Of a stretch of DNA of 7,011 bases, positions 4,699 through 7,011 are shown piece after piece. Within the stretch, counting starts at the first letter, position 1, and each line of letters begins with the position of its first letter. The notes below the pieces were generated by a model. It worked only from the letters and a program-made list of their open reading frames with translations. It was not told the origin of the DNA and did no database searches. The stretch comes from Thermoplasmata archaeon (GTDB lineage Archaea > Thermoplasmatota > Thermoplasmata > Lutacidiplasmatales > UBA184): assembly GCA_022750355.1 (NCBI GenBank), contig JAKIVW010000094.1, positions 420 through 7,430 on the forward strand, read 5' to 3'. A program made the position numbers and the translations under genes.

Positions 4699-6426
4699 TC
4701 ACTCGGGCGCCGCCGGGGGAAGGTGGCGCTCGGCGCTGTCGAACTCCTCGCGGAGCCGGATCCGTCGACGGGTCCGATGGTACGTGACGGCAAAGCGGTG
4801 CGATTCGTCGCGCACCGCCCGGAGGAGCAGCATCGGAGAGGCGTTCGGGTTCGGCTTCAGCGGCACCTGCCGCCCCGGGAAGTAGAGCTCCTCCTCCCGC
4901 TTGGCCAGCCCGACGACCGGGATCCGATCGCCCGCCCCGATCTCCTCGAGCGCAGCGACCGCAGCCCCGACCTGACCCGCGCCGCCGTCGATCAGGAGCA
5001 GGTCCGGCAGGATCTCCTCCTCGGCGATCCGGCGGAGGAATCGTCGTCGGACGACCTCGGCGATCATCGCGAAATCGTTCGTCCCCGGGACGCCCCGGAT
5101 CTTGAAGCGACGGTATTCGGGTTTCTTCGGGAGGCCGCGCTCGAACACGACGAGCGAGCCGACCGCCTCGTATCCCTGGAACAGGGAGATGTCGACCCCC
5201 TCGATGCGGTTCGGGATGGTGGGCAGTTCGAGCAGGCTCTGCACCGCGCGGAGCACTTCCCGTGGGGCGGGGCTCGGCGTGACCTGGTCGACGGTCGCGC
5301 GGGCCAAGCGCTCCGCGAGCTGCGCCAGGGATGCATAGCGTCCGGTCGGCCGGAACTGCACCTCGATCCCTCGCGGCGCGAGCAGTTCGTCCAGCGTCGC
5401 ATCCAGACCCGCGGGTCGAGGACCGTTGATGTAGATCTTGGCGGGCGGCTCGATCCGTGCGCCGTAGTATTGCCCGAGGAATTGGCGGAGGATCTCGGCG
5501 GGCTCGGGTACGTCGTCCGCCGGGACCTGCAGCAGGTGGGGCTCCGTCCCGCGAACCTCCCCGTCCTCGACCCGGAGCACTCCCACCGCCACGCGAAGGC
5601 TGCTGGCATCGCGGGGGTAGGCCACCGCGAGCACGTCCGCCCGTCCCGCTCCCCGTCCGATGACGTGCTGCCGTTCCGATAGGGCATCCAGCCCCCGGAG
5701 GGCGTCGCGCAAGAGCGCGGCGCGCTCGAACTCCTGACGCGTTGCGGCCGAGCGCATCTCCGACTCGAGCTCGGGGCGGAGCGGGGCGACGTTCCCCCGC
5801 AGGATCGAGACGGCCCGGTCGATCTTGGCCCGGTAGGCGACCCCGTCGATCGCCCCGATGCAGGGCGCGCTGCAGACGTGCAGATGGTAGTACAGACAGG
5901 CGTCCTTGGGAAGTCGAACGCACCGTCGGAGTTGGAGCAGGTCGCCGAGCAGCTGTTCGACGGAGCGCGCTTCGCGGGAGCTGGTGTACGGACCGAACAG
6001 GAGGATCCCCGGTCTCCGCCTCGGTCGGCGGACCAGGATCACCCGGGGGAACTCCTCCCCGACCGTGACCATCAGGTACGGGTAGCTGCGGTCGTCCTTC
6101 AGCAGCACATTGTACGGCGGCTGGTACTGCTTGACGAGGTTCGCCTCGAGCAGCAGCGCCTCCCGCTCGTTCGCGGTCGGAACGAACTCGACGCTCGCGC
6201 TCTGGGCCACGATGGTTCCGTCCTTCTCGATCTTCGCGCGAAGGTGGTCCAGGACCCGACGGCGGAGGCTGCGCGCCTTCCCGACGTAGATCACTTCCCC
6301 CCGCGCCGACCGGAACAAGTAGACGCCCGGGGCGTCGGGCCCGAGACGAAACCCTTCGCCGGTGGCGGCCGCGAGTTCGCTCGCGGGGACGAATCCCGGG
6401 ACGTGCGCGGCCGGCCGCTCCGTCAT
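4699..6426 (-). CDS. uvrC: UvrABC excinuclease subunit C, lacking the C-terminal helix-hairpin-helix domain
   Basis: UvrC makes both incisions in nucleotide excision repair after UvrA and UvrB locate the lesion. 575 residues. The N-terminal GIY-YIG nuclease (about 32-110, 3' incision) has GVYLF (34-38), VIYVGKA (45-51) and catalytic E94 in LLLEANLVKQY. Cysteines 169, 177, 185 and 189 occupy the cluster now thought to hold a [4Fe-4S] centre. The UVR motif (about 222-250, TRQEFERAALLRDAL) binds UvrB. The RNase H-like domain (5' incision) shows D412 in EGVDIS, D480 in LLLIDGGAGQ and H543 in RDESHRFAVTYHR. The protein stops about 25 residues after that motif, where most UvrCs continue into a tandem helix-hairpin-helix domain. 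No such motif appears in the other minus-strand frames downstream. The ATG overlaps the uvrA stop (ATGA), so uvrA-uvrC is an operon. The frame is open upstream, but that is uvrA shadow. Confidence 0.95.
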   Translation of the reverse strand: MTERPAAHVPGFVPASELAAATGEGFRLGPDAPGVYLFRSARGEVIYVGKARSLRRRVLDHLRAKIEKDGTIVAQSASVEFVPTANEREALLLEANLVKQYQPPYNVLLKDDRSYPYLMVTVGEEFPRVILVRRPRRRPGILLFGPYTSSREARSVEQLLGDLLQLRRCVRLPKDACLYYHLHVCSAPCIGAIDGVAYRAKIDRAVSILRGNVAPLRPELESEMRSAATRQEFERAALLRDALRGLDALSERQHVIGRGAGRADVLAVAYPRDASSLRVAVGVLRVEDGEVRGTEPHLLQVPADDVPEPAEILRQFLGQYYGARIEPPAKIYINGPRPAGLDATLDELLAPRGIEVQFRPTGRYASLAQLAERLARATVDQVTPSPAPREVLRAVQSLLELPTIPNRIEGVDISLFQGYEAVGSLVVFERGLPKKPEYRRFKIRGVPGTNDFAMIAEVVRRRFLRRIAEEEILPDLLLIDGGAGQVGAAVAALEEIGAGDRIPVVGLAKREEELYFPGRQVPLKPNPNASPMLLLRAVRDESHRFAVTYHRTRRRIRLREEFDSAERHLPPAAPE

Positions 6427-7011
6427 CTCCGCGCCATGCGGGGGACCGGCACCGGAGCGCGGACCAGGGGCGCGAGGAACTTCGCCGTGTGGCCCGGCGG
6501 GCCGCGCGCGACCTCCTCGGGGGTGCCGGCCGCGACGACATGGCCACCGACCGACCCACCGTCCGGCCCGAGGTCGATCAGCCAATCGGCCGACTTCAGC
6601 ACGTCGAGGTTGTGCTCGATCACGACGACCGTGTTCCCGCCCGACCGGAGTCGGAATAGGATCTGGAGGAGGCGGTCGACGTCGGCGAAGTGGAGCCCGG
6701 TCGTCGGTTCGTCCAGGAGGAAGAGCGTCTTGCCGGTCGGGGGCCGGGCGAGCTCGAAGGCGATCTTGATCCGCTGGGCCTCCCCGCCGGAGAGGGTGGT
6801 CGCGCTCTGGCCCAGTTTGACGTAGCCGAGACCGACGTCCTGGAGGAGCTGGAGTCGGTGCTCGATCCGTCGGTGGTTCCGGAAGAACTCGAGGGCCGTG
6901 TCCACGGTCATGTCGAGGACGTCCGCGATCGATTGGCCCTTGAATTTCACCTCGAGGGTCTCGGTGTTGAACCGCTTGGCGCCGCACTCCTCGCACGCGA
7001 CGTAGACGTCG
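6423..7011 (-). CDS. uvrA: UvrABC excinuclease subunit A (C-terminal part, runs off the window)
   Basis: UvrA is the damage-recognising ATPase of nucleotide excision repair, a DNA-binding dimer with two ABC-type modules. The visible 195 residues are the C-terminal module. They comprise the second CxxC of its zinc finger (CEECGAKRFN, fragment residues 6-15), the segment IADVLDMTVDTALEFF, and GLGYVKLGQSATTLSGGEAQR with the ABC signature (73-80). They continue with Walker B LFLLDEP (97-102), TTGLHF and the switch His in VVVIEHNLD (H133), ending in a short Pro/Arg tail. All ATPase motifs visible here are intact. The stop overlaps the uvrC start. uvrB is not in the window. UvrABC in archaea is generally regarded as acquired from bacteria, but codon and base use here do not visibly differ from neighbours. 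Confidence 0.96.
   Translation of the reverse strand, partial: DVYVACEECGAKRFNTETLEVKFKGQSIADVLDMTVDTALEFFRNHRRIEHRLQLLQDVGLGYVKLGQSATTLSGGEAQRIKIAFELARPPTGKTLFLLDEPTTGLHFADVDRLLQILFRLRSGGNTVVVIEHNLDVLKSADWLIDLGPDGGSVGGHVVAAGTPEEVARGPPGHTAKFLAPLVRAPVPVPRMARR

Noticed and set aside
4463..6559. 698-residue open frame on the minus strand over uvrC
   Set aside because: Arg/Pro/Gly-rich translation without motifs, overlapping real UvrC in another frame; a high-GC artefact. The same applies to the long plus-strand frames over 4723-5682 and 5878-6825.
6427..6996. N-terminal extension of UvrC into uvrA (765-residue reading)
   Set aside because: The extension is a shadow of the UvrA C-terminal ATPase. 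UvrC homology begins shortly after the ATG at 6426, which overlaps the uvrA stop.
1..7011. CRISPR arrays, insertion sequences, attachment sites, toxin-antitoxin or defence genes
   Set aside because: No spaced direct repeats, transposase-like frames, tRNA-linked duplications or recognisable defence domains were seen. The gene content is largely housekeeping.

Overview
The window is GC-rich and densely packed. It reads as archaeal chromosome, most likely from an uncultured high-GC member of the Thermoplasmatota. Three things point that way. There is a membrane-anchored archaeal LonB and a 20S proteasome alpha subunit with the GQMAYDR N-terminus. There is a radical SAM protein of a mainly archaeal type (COG2108/MJ0021-like). 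Starts lack obvious Shine-Dalgarno sites and sit close behind TATA-like elements, as in leaderless archaeal genes. The proteins lack the extreme acidity of haloarchaea, so the high GC does not suggest Halobacteria. The lineage is inferred from protein character, not from a marker tree.

Layout. Positions 1-778 (minus) hold the N-terminal 259 residues of LonB, cut by the window edge. A 181-bp divergent promoter region (779-959) holds a good lonB TATA box and a 17-bp near-palindrome. folD follows on plus (960-1865), translationally coupled by a GTGA overlap to a small four-cysteine protein of unknown function (1862-2215). That protein's C-terminal tail overlaps, tail to tail, the 3' end of a radical SAM gene on minus (2026-3165). 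A second divergent region with two perfect short hairpins separates the radical SAM gene from psmA (3340-4098, plus), which is followed by a DinB-like four-helix protein (4146-4697, plus). On minus, uvrA (partial, from the right edge) and uvrC overlap by ATGA. uvrC ends one base from the dinB-like stop codon.

Functionally the window mixes protein quality control (LonB, proteasome), one-carbon/folate metabolism (FolD), nucleotide excision repair (UvrA, UvrC), and three genes of unknown or loosely assigned role. I see no mobile element, CRISPR array, rRNA or tRNA. There is no gene-free stretch over 300 bases. I do not see a clear new multi-gene system. The points most worth a second look are: a UvrC without its C-terminal helix-hairpin-helix domain; a FolD altered at several conserved active-site positions; the folD-coupled Cys4 protein; an atypical proteasome alpha subunit; and the overlapping convergent gene ends.
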